DNA of 20,763 nucleotides from a virus: IMG/VR virus record IMGVR_UViG_3300017714_000224, positions 1 through 20,763 of that record; one strand, written 5' to 3'. Below the pieces are notes generated by a model that saw only the letters and a program-made list of their open reading frames with translations, was not told the DNA's origin and did not search any database. Shown piece after piece: positions 1 through 5,894 of the stretch. The translations under genes and the position numbers were made by a program. Numbering within the stretch: the first letter of the stretch is position 1; every line of letters begins with the position of its first letter.

Positions 1-167
1 AGCAATGGTAATATTGCGTTATATAACTTCCCTAGTTTTGCTTCCGCTGCAGCTAATTCTGTTGTTGCAGTAGTAGCGGTTGATTTGACTGATTGTACAG
101 CTTCAAGTTCATTTTCATCAACTGCTGTAAAACCGAAATCAAAATCTAAATCTATATTATCTGCCAT
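1..167 (-). CDS. Partial small acidic/alanine-rich conserved phage protein (3' end outside window)
   Basis: An open frame starts at ATG 167-165 and runs off the window at position 1, giving 55 visible residues. It begins MADNIDLDFDFGFTAVDENE and continues with an Ala/Thr-rich, probably helical stretch. An AGGAG Shine-Dalgarno sits about 6 nt upstream (around 174-178). The start overlaps the 3' end of the 49-codon ORF above it, so the two are probably translationally coupled. I recall similar N-termini (DFDFGFTAVDE-like, then a helical segment) in small proteins of marine T4-like phages, but I cannot assign a function. The C-terminal part is not visible. Confidence 0.75.
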   Translation of the reverse strand, partial: MADNIDLDFDFGFTAVDENELEAVQSVKSTATTATTELAAAEAKLGKLYNAILPL

Positions 168-306
168 AAGTTTCTCCTGACATTTTGTGCTTTTCTTTAC
201 GATTATATTTTGTTTTATCTTCTTCGACTTTTGTTACCGCATGCACAGGAGTAATTTTCCTATGTTTAGGCTTTTCAATTTTTAATGTAAATCCGTTAAA
301 CTTCAT
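157..306 (-). CDS. Small basic protein, 49 aa, unknown function
   Basis: ATG at 306-304 opens a 49-codon frame ending in TAA at 159-157. The start overlaps the last codons of the RimK-like gene (stop at 296) by 11 nt, and the stop overlaps the start of the next gene (167) by 11 nt, so it exactly bridges two genes in a tightly coupled operon. The product is very basic (about 13 Lys/Arg), starts MKFNGFTLKIEKPKHRK, and has no membrane segment or cysteine. No family is recognised. The fit between neighbours is the main argument that it is real. Otherwise the gap of about 130 nt would be non-coding, which is rare in this window. Confidence 0.6.
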   Translation of the reverse strand: MKFNGFTLKIEKPKHRKITPVHAVTKVEEDKTKYNRKEKHKMSGETYGR

Positions 307-1726
307 ATTTATCTTGTCTACTTGTATAATCGCTTAATGCAAAACGTTTGTTAACGTTAATTGCAACTCTAAATAATTTAATTGTATCTCTATTTAATAA
401 TAATTCACTCGCAGTATCTTTTAATGTTAAACCCAATTTTACTAAATATTTTTTATTATTAAATGTAATATTATGCTCAATCATTGGTCTTTCATCAACT
501 GCATCCATATGTCTAGCTTTTGAAATACCTAAAAGATCAGATGTAAATTTCTTACCTGATTTTTCCCAATGAACTTTTTTAGCTTTTTCATCTACTTTCA
601 TTTTTTCAACATTAAACATCGATGCATTCGTACCATTTCCAGAGTCAAGTTTAGCTCTTACTGGATCATGTTCTAATCCTTCTACTATAATACTTTCAAT
701 AAATCCTGCTTCTAATCTAAAGAAACTTCTTCGATTATCAGGATCTAAAAGATATTGTAGAAAAGCATCAAACGTTTTAACATCTGACATTTTCTTTGTT
801 TTCTTTTGAGTATATAAATCATAACCCATAAAATGAGATTTCACTCCTGGTGACCCATTTACTTCTAAAATATATACTTCTCCATTTACAATAGCATGAT
901 CAACACCAACAAAATATCCACCTACTGCTTTTGCAGCATCTATAACAATTTTAGCTTCTTTTACTGTTAATGTATGTGGTATTGTTTCTGCACCTAAATG
1001 CACATTCGATCTAAAATCTTTATTTTCTTTCTTTTGCCTTCTATGAGCACATGCTAATATATTACCATCGACTACTAATGTTCTATAATCTCCATCCATT
1101 TTTAAGAATTCTTGTAATATTAATTCTGCATCAAATTTCCATAAAGATTGACAAACAGAAACTAAAGAATCCATTGATTCTACTTTACTAACTCCAACAC
1201 CTTGTGTTCCTGTCATTGTTTTTATAATAACTGGAAACTTACCACCTACGGATTTATGTGCAAATTCTATACTCTCAACATTATTTAAAAGAACCGTTCT
1301 TGGTGTTTGAACATTCTGCCTATTTAGAGCAATAGTTGTTGACATTTTATTATCACATATCATCATAGCTTCTAAATCATTTACCATAAAAAATCCAACA
1401 GTTTGTAATGAAGAAATAATTGCTTGACCCGCTTTGGTTGCAATTGCTCCACCTCTAACAAAAACAATTGTTGAGTCAATATTCATCTCAAGTTTTTTAC
1501 CTTCACCATCAATATTTCTAAGCTCAACAGATCTTAATTCAACATCAGATTCACCTAAATATGCTTTATCAATATCAATTAGATTACATTTTATATCGTT
1601 AAAATCACACACATCGGACATTACTTTTGCTGCTGTTCCATCATCTAATGAATTAGCTAATATTACAACTTGAACCTTTTGAGAAGGTTCTGCGGCCTCA
1701 TGAATGTAATTTTTAGTATATAACAT
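296..1726 (-). CDS. RimK-like ATP-grasp ligase fused to a RimB-like retropepsin domain
   Basis: This 476-residue protein has two domains. Residues about 85-310 are an ATP-grasp fold of the RimK (ribosomal protein S6 glutamate ligase) type: K128, the IIKTMTGTQGVGVS nucleotide loop with K169, QEF with E206, and the metal-binding E288-x-N290 of YILEVNGSPG. Residues about 340-468 resemble the RimB / 'ATP-dependent zinc protease' retropepsin family: AKLDSG with D361, then ERPMIEHNITF, and LLLNRDTI followed by a hydrophobic segment ending near a conserved Arg, like the family's LLGR..L..RFLVD..RS. RimK adds glutamates to proteins and RimB trims them, so the fusion would hold writer and eraser together (inference). 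The first 11 residues, MLYTKNYIHEA, resemble the T4 capsid-targeting peptide. A late promoter box lies 5 nt before the ATG and no Shine-Dalgarno is visible. Confidence 0.85.
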   Translation of the reverse strand: MLYTKNYIHEAAEPSQKVQVVILANSLDDGTAAKVMSDVCDFNDIKCNLIDIDKAYLGESDVELRSVELRNIDGEGKKLEMNIDSTIVFVRGGAIATKAGQAIISSLQTVGFFMVNDLEAMMICDNKMSTTIALNRQNVQTPRTVLLNNVESIEFAHKSVGGKFPVIIKTMTGTQGVGVSKVESMDSLVSVCQSLWKFDAELILQEFLKMDGDYRTLVVDGNILACAHRRQKKENKDFRSNVHLGAETIPHTLTVKEAKIVIDAAKAVGGYFVGVDHAIVNGEVYILEVNGSPGVKSHFMGYDLYTQKKTKKMSDVKTFDAFLQYLLDPDNRRSFFRLEAGFIESIIVEGLEHDPVRAKLDSGNGTNASMFNVEKMKVDEKAKKVHWEKSGKKFTSDLLGISKARHMDAVDERPMIEHNITFNNKKYLVKLGLTLKDTASELLLNRDTIKLFRVAINVNKRFALSDYTSRQDKYEV

Positions 1727-1731
1727 AATCC

Positions 1732-1739
1732 TATTTATA
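1732..1739 (-). promoter_or_regulatory. T4-type late promoter box TATAAATA upstream of the RimK-like gene
   Basis: The minus strand reads TAGGTATAAATAGGATTATG: the stop of the GroES-like gene, the perfect 8-nt late box, 5 nt, then the start codon. T4 late boxes are centred near -10, so transcription would start at or next to the A of the ATG. The same box and spacing occur at 3703 and 8824. Confidence 0.7.
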
Positions 1740-1740
1740 C

Positions 1741-2007
1741 CTATTCGGATCTTATATAAGCTTTAATGTACTCTTGTTGTACTAAAACAGCAGCTTTACC
1801 TTCAACATTGACAGGCATAGATTTTGACCAATCAAGCCAAACACGATCACCTCTAAATAATCCATCAACATGTGGACCGTATTCTAATACAACTCCAGGT
1901 TTTGATGCTTTATCTAATTGTGTATCTGCAGATAGTATAATTCCACCTGCTGTTTTTTCTTCTTTTTCAGTTTCTGCCACTAAGACATAATCATTTCTTA
2001 CTTTCAT
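1741..2007 (-). CDS. GroES-like co-chaperonin (Gp31-like role)
   Basis: This 88-residue protein starts MKVRNDYVLVAE and carries EKTAGGIILS at residues 17-26, the mobile-loop signature of GroES (SAGGIVLT in Escherichia coli) that docks on GroEL. The remaining beta-barrel elements follow: GVVLEYGP at about 38-45, RGDRVWLD at about 52-59, and a C-terminal VLVQQEYIKAYI strand. GroES is about 97 residues and T4 Gp31 is 111, so this is slightly short, with a reduced roof segment. In T4 the phage co-chaperonin is needed to fold the major capsid protein, and the same role is likely here (inference). Its start lies inside the 3' end of the preceding ORF, and the late promoter of the RimK-like gene follows its stop by one base. 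Confidence 0.85.
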   Translation of the reverse strand: MKVRNDYVLVAETEKEEKTAGGIILSADTQLDKASKPGVVLEYGPHVDGLFRGDRVWLDWSKSMPVNVEGKAAVLVQQEYIKAYIRSE

Positions 2008-2284
2008 TTTCCCATTCCTTTAGTTTTTTTAATTCTCGATCTACTATTTTTTCTAAATCCTCTATATCAGGCATAGTATCGTAACCTGAAACAAATTCTT
2101 CATCAGTGGTGGAGCTGACAGGGGTCGAACCTGCGACCTCATCCGTGCAAGGGACGCGCTCTCCCAACTGAGCTACAGCCCCACTTTTTTTCTTTCCCCA
2201 AATCAAATCCCAATTATCTGCATATTTGCTTTCATCTGAATTTCTGCGTTTGGAACCTTTGCCTCCATGCCATTGTTTACTCAT
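1991..2284 (-). CDS. Small conserved N-terminal protein read through an in-frame tRNA gene
   Basis: The 97-codon ORF has three parts. Residues 1-33 (MSKQWHGGKGSKRRNSDESK, then YADNWDLIWGKKK) look like a short conserved protein common in T4-like marine phages. Residues 34-59 are simply the in-frame translation of the tRNA-Ala gene (AVAQLGERVPCTDEVAGSTP is the familiar peptide that tRNA genes yield when translated). Residues 60-97 form a charged helix with an internal Met (MPDIEDLEKIVDRELKKLKE) that could start independently. No stop codon separates the parts. Either the tRNA was inserted into or at the end of the gene and removed its stop, or only the first part is functional. RNase P cutting would destroy any mRNA translated across it. 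The start is well supported; the true protein end is uncertain. Confidence 0.5.
   Translation of the reverse strand: MSKQWHGGKGSKRRNSDESKYADNWDLIWGKKKSGAVAQLGERVPCTDEVAGSTPVSSTTDEEFVSGYDTMPDIEDLEKIVDRELKKLKEWENESKK
2107..2182 (-). tRNA. tRNA-Ala, anticodon UGC
   Basis: A full cloverleaf can be drawn by hand. The acceptor stem GGGGCTG pairs with CAGCTCC and contains a G3-U70 wobble, the alanine identity element. The D arm is GCTC-AGTTGGGA-GAGC. The anticodon arm CGTCC-CTTGCAC-GGATG has TGC at 2147-2149. The T arm is GCAGG-TTCGACC-CCTGT. The discriminator base is A and CCA is encoded in the DNA (2107-2109). The gene is 76 nt, much richer in G+C than its surroundings, and lies in frame inside an ORF. 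Confidence 0.95.
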
Positions 2285-2300
2285 TTAACTTTTTTTCCGT

Positions 2301-2308
2301 TATAAATA
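2301..2308 (+). promoter_or_regulatory. Plus-strand TATAAATA box (possible late promoter)
   Basis: A perfect TATAAATA lies on the plus strand, 10 nt before an ATG at 2319-2321 that opens a 44-codon, Lys/Met-rich ORF ending at 2453. Everything else here is transcribed on the minus strand, so this may be chance in AT-rich DNA. The 2285-2396 stretch otherwise holds no convincing minus-strand gene. Confidence 0.25.
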
Positions 2309-2396
2309 GATATAGAATATGACGATAAAGAAAGCATTTAAAAAATTTCATAAAATGATGAAATCGGGAAGAATCAATAAAATAGTAAATATAATG

Positions 2397-2558
2397 TTAC
2401 CAATGATGGATGATACCTGCTACGATAAAAAAACAAGTAGCAAAATTTACTAAAACCACAATAGATCTCATTCCAGCGACATGGTCACTGAAGCGATCAT
2501 CCTCGTTTTTTGCTTTTCCTCCGAGCGATTCTGCCCAAACTTTCCATATATATTTCAT
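2397..2558 (-). CDS. Small single-pass membrane protein, 53 aa
   Basis: ATG at 2558-2556 overlaps the TGA of the SET-domain gene (ATGA) and opens a 53-codon frame ending in TAA at 2399-2397. It begins MKYIWKVWAESLGGKAKNED, a hydrophilic amphipathic segment. A single hydrophobic helix of about 20 residues follows (RSIVVLVNFATCFFIVAGII, residues 31-50), then HHW at the C-terminus. It is too short for most gene callers, but the overlap and the clean hydrophobic segment make it convincing. I recall similar small MKY.WK.W-type membrane proteins in marine myoviruses, without a known function. A holin-like or superinfection role is possible but nothing here shows it. Confidence 0.75.
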   Translation of the reverse strand: MKYIWKVWAESLGGKAKNEDDRFSDHVAGMRSIVVLVNFATCFFIVAGIIHHW

Positions 2559-2875
2559 TCATAATACTCTTGTAGTGTGTAATAAATTGTTAACTCTTCA
2601 CCTTCGTATACAGGTCGAGTAGTATATAATTCTCTTTGATCACCGTGATGATAATGTATATTATTGTTTACGAAACAATTTGGATCCTCAGAATGATTTA
2701 AAAATCCACCTAAAGGTGTTCTAATCCAATCTCTTCTTTGAGAACACCATATATGAGTTTCTCCTAAAAATACTCCAGCTTTAAAATCTTCGGTCGCTAT
2801 TATTCCGTTTCCGTGCACTCCAGGTCCAACTTTTAAACCATCACACAATGGTTTATATCCATTATCAAAATTCAT
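2555..2875 (-). CDS. Minimal SET-domain protein (probable protein lysine methyltransferase)
   Basis: This 106-residue protein is essentially a bare SET domain. Residues 15-39 (KVGPGVHGNGIIATEDFKAG, then VFLGE) match the SET N-terminal signature. N60-H61-S62 with P65-N66 is the NHS..PN cofactor/active-site motif. GEELTIYY at 92-99 is the C-terminal motif with the catalytic tyrosine region. SET enzymes transfer methyl groups from S-adenosylmethionine to lysines of proteins. The pre- and post-SET zinc regions of eukaryotic enzymes are absent, as in other small phage and bacterial members. The substrate is unknown. It starts 2 nt after the upstream stop and overlaps the small membrane gene by ATGA. 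Confidence 0.85.
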   Translation of the reverse strand: MNFDNGYKPLCDGLKVGPGVHGNGIIATEDFKAGVFLGETHIWCSQRRDWIRTPLGGFLNHSEDPNCFVNNNIHYHHGDQRELYTTRPVYEGEELTIYYTLQEYYE

Positions 2876-2877
2876 AA

Positions 2878-3084
2878 TTATTCCTTATCTACGTATACTA
2901 TTTTAATTCCTCGTCTTACGAGTTCATTTCTACATTTTTGTTTAATTCTTGGTCTTCCATTTGCGCTATTAATATATTCAAATAGCTCATCTTTTGGCAT
3001 ACCTTTCATATAGTAATTTGTTGTTGTTAATTGTCCAGTTTTTCTATCTCTTACTGTTTGAGATGGTTTAAATTTTATTGGCAT
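2878..3084 (-). CDS. Conserved small basic phage protein, 68 aa
   Basis: This 68-residue basic protein starts MPIKFKPSQTVRDRKTGQLT, with a central YYMKGMPKDELFEYINS and a C-terminal basic RNELVRRGIKIVY stretch. I recall proteins of nearly the same layout (MPIKFKPSQ.VRDR.TG....YYMK.MP...L, then KQK.RNELVRRG) in T4-like marine phages, but no function is established to my knowledge. No cysteines or membrane segments are present. It lies between the HAD phosphatase (1 nt gap) and the SET-domain gene (2 nt gap), so all three are probably on one transcript. The basic C-terminal half could bind nucleic acid, which is speculation. Confidence 0.8.
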   Translation of the reverse strand: MPIKFKPSQTVRDRKTGQLTTTNYYMKGMPKDELFEYINSANGRPRIKQKCRNELVRRGIKIVYVDKE

Positions 3085-3085
3085 A

Positions 3086-3697
3086 TCACTTCACCGTTGT
3101 TATAGATCCATTCTTATTCACTCGGTATGCTTCAAACGTTACATCAGGATATTCTTCCTTTAGTGATGTAAGCGCTAATAAGTTTTCCATTGCATCATCA
3201 AATAATCTTATTCTTTTATAATTTCCAGTATCTAAATATTTTCTAAATACTACCTCTTTGTTTTTTGCGGAATTGTCTAAACCAATATTTCCAGCCCTTT
3301 CGATATAGACATCCTTCATATCTATACCGTGGGCCTCGAATGTAGCTACAAATAAGTTTTTGTCATCCATATCTCCGCGGGCAGTGACAACAATTACTTT
3401 TGAACCTTTTTTCGTAGCATTTTTGATAATCATTTTTGCTTTCGCAACCATTTTACCAACAGGTGTTGAGGTTTGATTAAATAGCTTTGCTGATTTAAAC
3501 TGACCGTAATCAAAAGATTCTCCAGATTTTAACTTATAAGAATTATATTCTATATTTGTTAAATCTTTTATAACCTTTCCACCTTTTTTTACTTGTATTT
3601 TTGCAGTAGTATGAAAAAGAGTTTCATCTATATCAAAAATCGTTAGGCCCTTTCCAGCAGCTGCTTCGATTATGTATTGTATTAATTCTCTTTTCAT
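3086..3697 (-). CDS. HAD-superfamily phosphatase with capsid-targeting-like N-terminus
   Basis: This 203-residue protein has the HAD motifs in order. FDIDETLF at 21-28 holds the nucleophile D22 and acid/base D24. VVTARG at 103-108 is motif II with T105. K146 or nearby lysines could serve as motif III. RLFDDAMEN at 164-172 is motif IV with D167/D168. The layout is close to the phosphatase half of T4 polynucleotide kinase and to stand-alone HAD proteins of marine phages, so nucleic-acid end or nucleotide phosphatase activity is plausible but unproven. The N-terminus MKRELIQYIIEAAAGKG precedes the fold and resembles the T4 capsid-targeting peptide with a possible cut after E11 (IIE|A). A late promoter box sits exactly 5 nt before the ATG and no Shine-Dalgarno is visible. 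Confidence 0.87.
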   Translation of the reverse strand: MKRELIQYIIEAAAGKGLTIFDIDETLFHTTAKIQVKKGGKVIKDLTNIEYNSYKLKSGESFDYGQFKSAKLFNQTSTPVGKMVAKAKMIIKNATKKGSKVIVVTARGDMDDKNLFVATFEAHGIDMKDVYIERAGNIGLDNSAKNKEVVFRKYLDTGNYKRIRLFDDAMENLLALTSLKEEYPDVTFEAYRVNKNGSITTVK

Positions 3698-3702
3698 ACT
3701 TC

Positions 3703-3710
3703 TATTTATA
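3703..3710 (-). promoter_or_regulatory. T4-type late promoter box TATAAATA upstream of the HAD gene
   Basis: The minus strand reads CGTATATAAATAGAAGTATG. The perfect TATAAATA contains the TAA stop of the upstream 72-aa gene and is followed by 5 nt and the HAD start codon. Predicted initiation is at or next to the ATG. There is no Shine-Dalgarno in between. Confidence 0.7.
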
Positions 3711-3924
3711 TACGTGGATTAGCTATTTTTAGATGTTTTAATACAACATCCATTTTATCTTCTGCATCTGCTATTTTAGCTATTTCTATATCCATAGTTT
3801 CTAAAATATCATGATGTTCTCCTACACCAACAGCATTTTCTAAGAAGATTTCAACATTGGCTTTTGCCATTTTAATTTGACCTTCATAGTGTGCTAATAA
3901 TGCGTTTAATATTAAATCTCTCAT
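3706..3924 (-). CDS. Conserved small helical phage protein, 72 aa
   Basis: This 72-residue, mostly helical and acidic protein starts MRDLILNALLAHYEGQIKMA, with a central VEIFLENAVGVGEHHDILET and a C-terminal helix. Small proteins with the VFL.N.VGVGEH.DI signature are, from memory, widespread in T4-like marine phages, with no known function. Its start overlaps the exonuclease stop by 4 nt (ATGA). Its own stop codon is embedded in the late promoter box of the HAD gene, so it belongs to the upstream transcript while the HAD gene can be transcribed separately. No catalytic motif is visible. Confidence 0.8.
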   Translation of the reverse strand: MRDLILNALLAHYEGQIKMAKANVEIFLENAVGVGEHHDILETMDIEIAKIADAEDKMDVVLKHLKIANPRI

Positions 3925-4580
3925 GAGTTTTTCCTCGACTTAAAGTCATTAATTACACTGATCAATTGGCCGTCCCAATGATCTCGATGTTCAACGAATA
4001 TCTGTGGACCAGCATCTCCTGCAATTGCAACTACTAATTGAGTAATAGGTTGACCCGTACGTTCTTCCCACATAATCGCATAAGCACATGCTTGCATAAA
4101 GTATGAACTAATCCATTCTTTCTTTTTAAATTTTGCTGATGTTTTCCAATCGATGATACTTATTTTACCATCCCAAACTCCAACACAATCTACCGTTCCA
4201 GCTACGCCTAAATGTTTTGAATACATTCTTTTTTCTGTAGCGTATACCTTTGTCAATTTATCATCAATGATAGGTTTAATATCTCTAAAATTAGACATTG
4301 CTATCATATGATCTGTTTCTTTAGGTTCATTTAAAATATATGATTCAATCATATCATGAACTTCATTACCTCTTCCAGCTGCGTTTCGTGAAACTCTGTT
4401 AGCTTCTTCTTCACCAACTCTAGCTCTCCATTTTGCAATTCCTGCAGCACTTAATATAGATAATACATTTGTTATACTATAGTATTTGTTTTCTTCAGGA
4501 TCTTGATAAAATCTACCACCTGGACCATTATTAACTTGATTTAATTTATAATCTTCTGTATTTAATTCTAATTCAAACAT
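3921..4580 (-). CDS. PD-(D/E)XK nuclease, MGME1/Cas4-like exonuclease family
   Basis: This 219-residue protein carries a GRGNEVH motif at 69-75 (a conserved His upstream of the core, as in RecB/Cas4/MGME1-type exonucleases). GTVDCVG follows with D131, then SIIDWKTS at 141-148 with D144 and K146 as the D-x-K centre, and a QACAYA motif with Q163. Together these are the PD-(D/E)XK active site that binds metal and cuts DNA. Related phage proteins are often annotated as exonucleases. A role in replication, recombination or host DNA breakdown is likely but cannot be narrowed. The start overlaps the glycosyltransferase by 8 nt, with TAAGG as a weak Shine-Dalgarno about 10 nt before the ATG. Confidence 0.85.
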   Translation of the reverse strand: MFELELNTEDYKLNQVNNGPGGRFYQDPEENKYYSITNVLSILSAAGIAKWRARVGEEEANRVSRNAAGRGNEVHDMIESYILNEPKETDHMIAMSNFRDIKPIIDDKLTKVYATEKRMYSKHLGVAGTVDCVGVWDGKISIIDWKTSAKFKKKEWISSYFMQACAYAIMWEERTGQPITQLVVAIAGDAGPQIFVEHRDHWDGQLISVINDFKSRKNS

Positions 4581-5649
4581 TATTTAATACCTTATTAAGT
4601 CTTTCCATATCTTTCTGTCTTGTATATTTTTTTTTAAAATATTGAGATGTTTCTTCTCTATCAAAGGATGCATTAGCTACTTCATATATAACTTTACAAC
4701 CATGAATAACACCTTCATATCCAACTAAACCGCATGTTTCTTTTAAAGTTGGCCATAACATAATATGTGTATCTGAAAGAGATTCCATAATATCAGAATG
4801 TAATGTATTTACATGTAAATTTATACCTGATTCTTTTACCATTTCCATAGCTTTAATAGTTTGTTGTTTAGTTAAATTTTCTTCGCGAGTGTAAACATGG
4901 CAATCCCATCCGTTTTTATCTAATTTTAACATTACATTAATTGCTTGAATAAATCCTTTATCTACAACAGGTCTTCCAACGAATACGATTTTATCTTTCT
5001 TAACTGGTTTTAAATCATGAGCATCTTCTAAATAATGTACGATATCGAATCTTCCATTATAAAATCCTTGTGATTCTAACGTATCACCCCATTTCTCTCT
5101 TTCCCAATCTCTTATTCTTTGCGTTCTAATTCTTGGTTCCCATTCTCTTGTTCTGTATGCTTTCATTGTTTCATTAGCTACCCAATCATTCGGAGATAAT
5201 ACTTTTCCACCAGCTTGAATAATCGCAAGTTGATTAAATATTGCAGTAAACGTTGGAATTGCTGCTTTTGTTAATTCATAGTAATGTTGCATATATAAAA
5301 TTTTATCTAATATACCTTCGAAATTCTTTCTTAATACACCAGAAGTCATCATCGATGAGAGTAATATCACATCATAATCATCATATCTTTCTTCAACAAA
5401 TTCATAAAATGTTTTAAAATCAAATTTGTGTGTATTACCTTCTTTTTTGTTATCGTATGGTCTAGATTTTAACGGTCCTAAAATAATATTAGGATCTGTA
5501 GTAATTGTATCGTTAGGTACTAAAAGTGTTACATCGTGTTCAGATTCCAATAATAGATCATATATATTTGAAACCCATTTTTCTACACCACCTACAAAAG
5601 ATTCACGATCATACGTTGATGATCTTGGCCATTCTAACAAAATTTTCAT
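4573..5649 (-). CDS. GT-B glycosyltransferase (GT4-like)
   Basis: This 358-residue protein has a GT-B layout. The N-terminal Rossmann half has the Gly-rich acceptor-side loop FVGGVEKW at 18-25. The C-terminal donor half starts at KIVFVGRPVVDKG (220-232), the usual start of glycosyl transferase group 1 domains. KETCGLVGYEGVIHG at 303-317 matches the E-x7-E nucleotide-sugar motif with E304 and E312. A retaining transferase using a nucleotide sugar is expected. The acceptor could be phage DNA, a virion protein or host surface glycan; nothing in the sequence decides this. Its length is normal for the family. It overlaps the upstream 82-aa gene by ATGA and the downstream nuclease by 8 nt. Confidence 0.85.
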   Translation of the reverse strand: MKILLEWPRSSTYDRESFVGGVEKWVSNIYDLLLESEHDVTLLVPNDTITTDPNIILGPLKSRPYDNKKEGNTHKFDFKTFYEFVEERYDDYDVILLSSMMTSGVLRKNFEGILDKILYMQHYYELTKAAIPTFTAIFNQLAIIQAGGKVLSPNDWVANETMKAYRTREWEPRIRTQRIRDWEREKWGDTLESQGFYNGRFDIVHYLEDAHDLKPVKKDKIVFVGRPVVDKGFIQAINVMLKLDKNGWDCHVYTREENLTKQQTIKAMEMVKESGINLHVNTLHSDIMESLSDTHIMLWPTLKETCGLVGYEGVIHGCKVIYEVANASFDREETSQYFKKKYTRQKDMERLNKVLNNV

Positions 5650-5894
5650 TTAGTATTAATCAATCCTCTATCTTTTGGAGGCATTCCAGATTTAATTCTA
5701 TCTTGAACTTCTTTCCAACCTGCTCCAGCTTTACTTAAAACTGCTCCATCTTTATTTGAAATAAATTTTATATTACCACTTATTTGTTGTTTCATATGAG
5801 GATTATCTTTCTTGAAATCATCAAGCTCTGATATCTTCATTATTTTTTCTTCTATCTCACCAGTTTTTGTATTTTTAAAATCATACGTTGGCAT
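5646..5894 (-). CDS. FmdB-like small protein lacking the zinc cysteines
   Basis: This 82-residue protein starts MPTYDFKNTKTGEIEEKIMK, followed by ISELDDFKKDNPHMKQ. The MPTY-type opening and the ISEL..F...NP continuation recall phage members of the FmdB-type zinc-ribbon family (MP.Y.Y.C..C in the canonical form). No cysteine is present here at all, so metal binding must be lost and the residual fold may serve protein contacts only. The C-terminal part contains GAGWKEVQDRIKSGMPP, seen in similar form in marine phage homologues from memory. The function is unknown. It overlaps the genes on both sides (14 nt upstream, 4 nt downstream). Confidence 0.75.
   Translation of the reverse strand: MPTYDFKNTKTGEIEEKIMKISELDDFKKDNPHMKQQISGNIKFISNKDGAVLSKAGAGWKEVQDRIKSGMPPKDRGLINTK

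Noticed and set aside
2277-2351. 24-codon minus-strand ORF (MKFFKCFLYRHILYLF...) overlapping the start of the tRNA-containing ORF
   Set aside because: It is short, has no clear Shine-Dalgarno, and its composition is what AT-rich non-coding DNA gives; the overlap alone is not enough.
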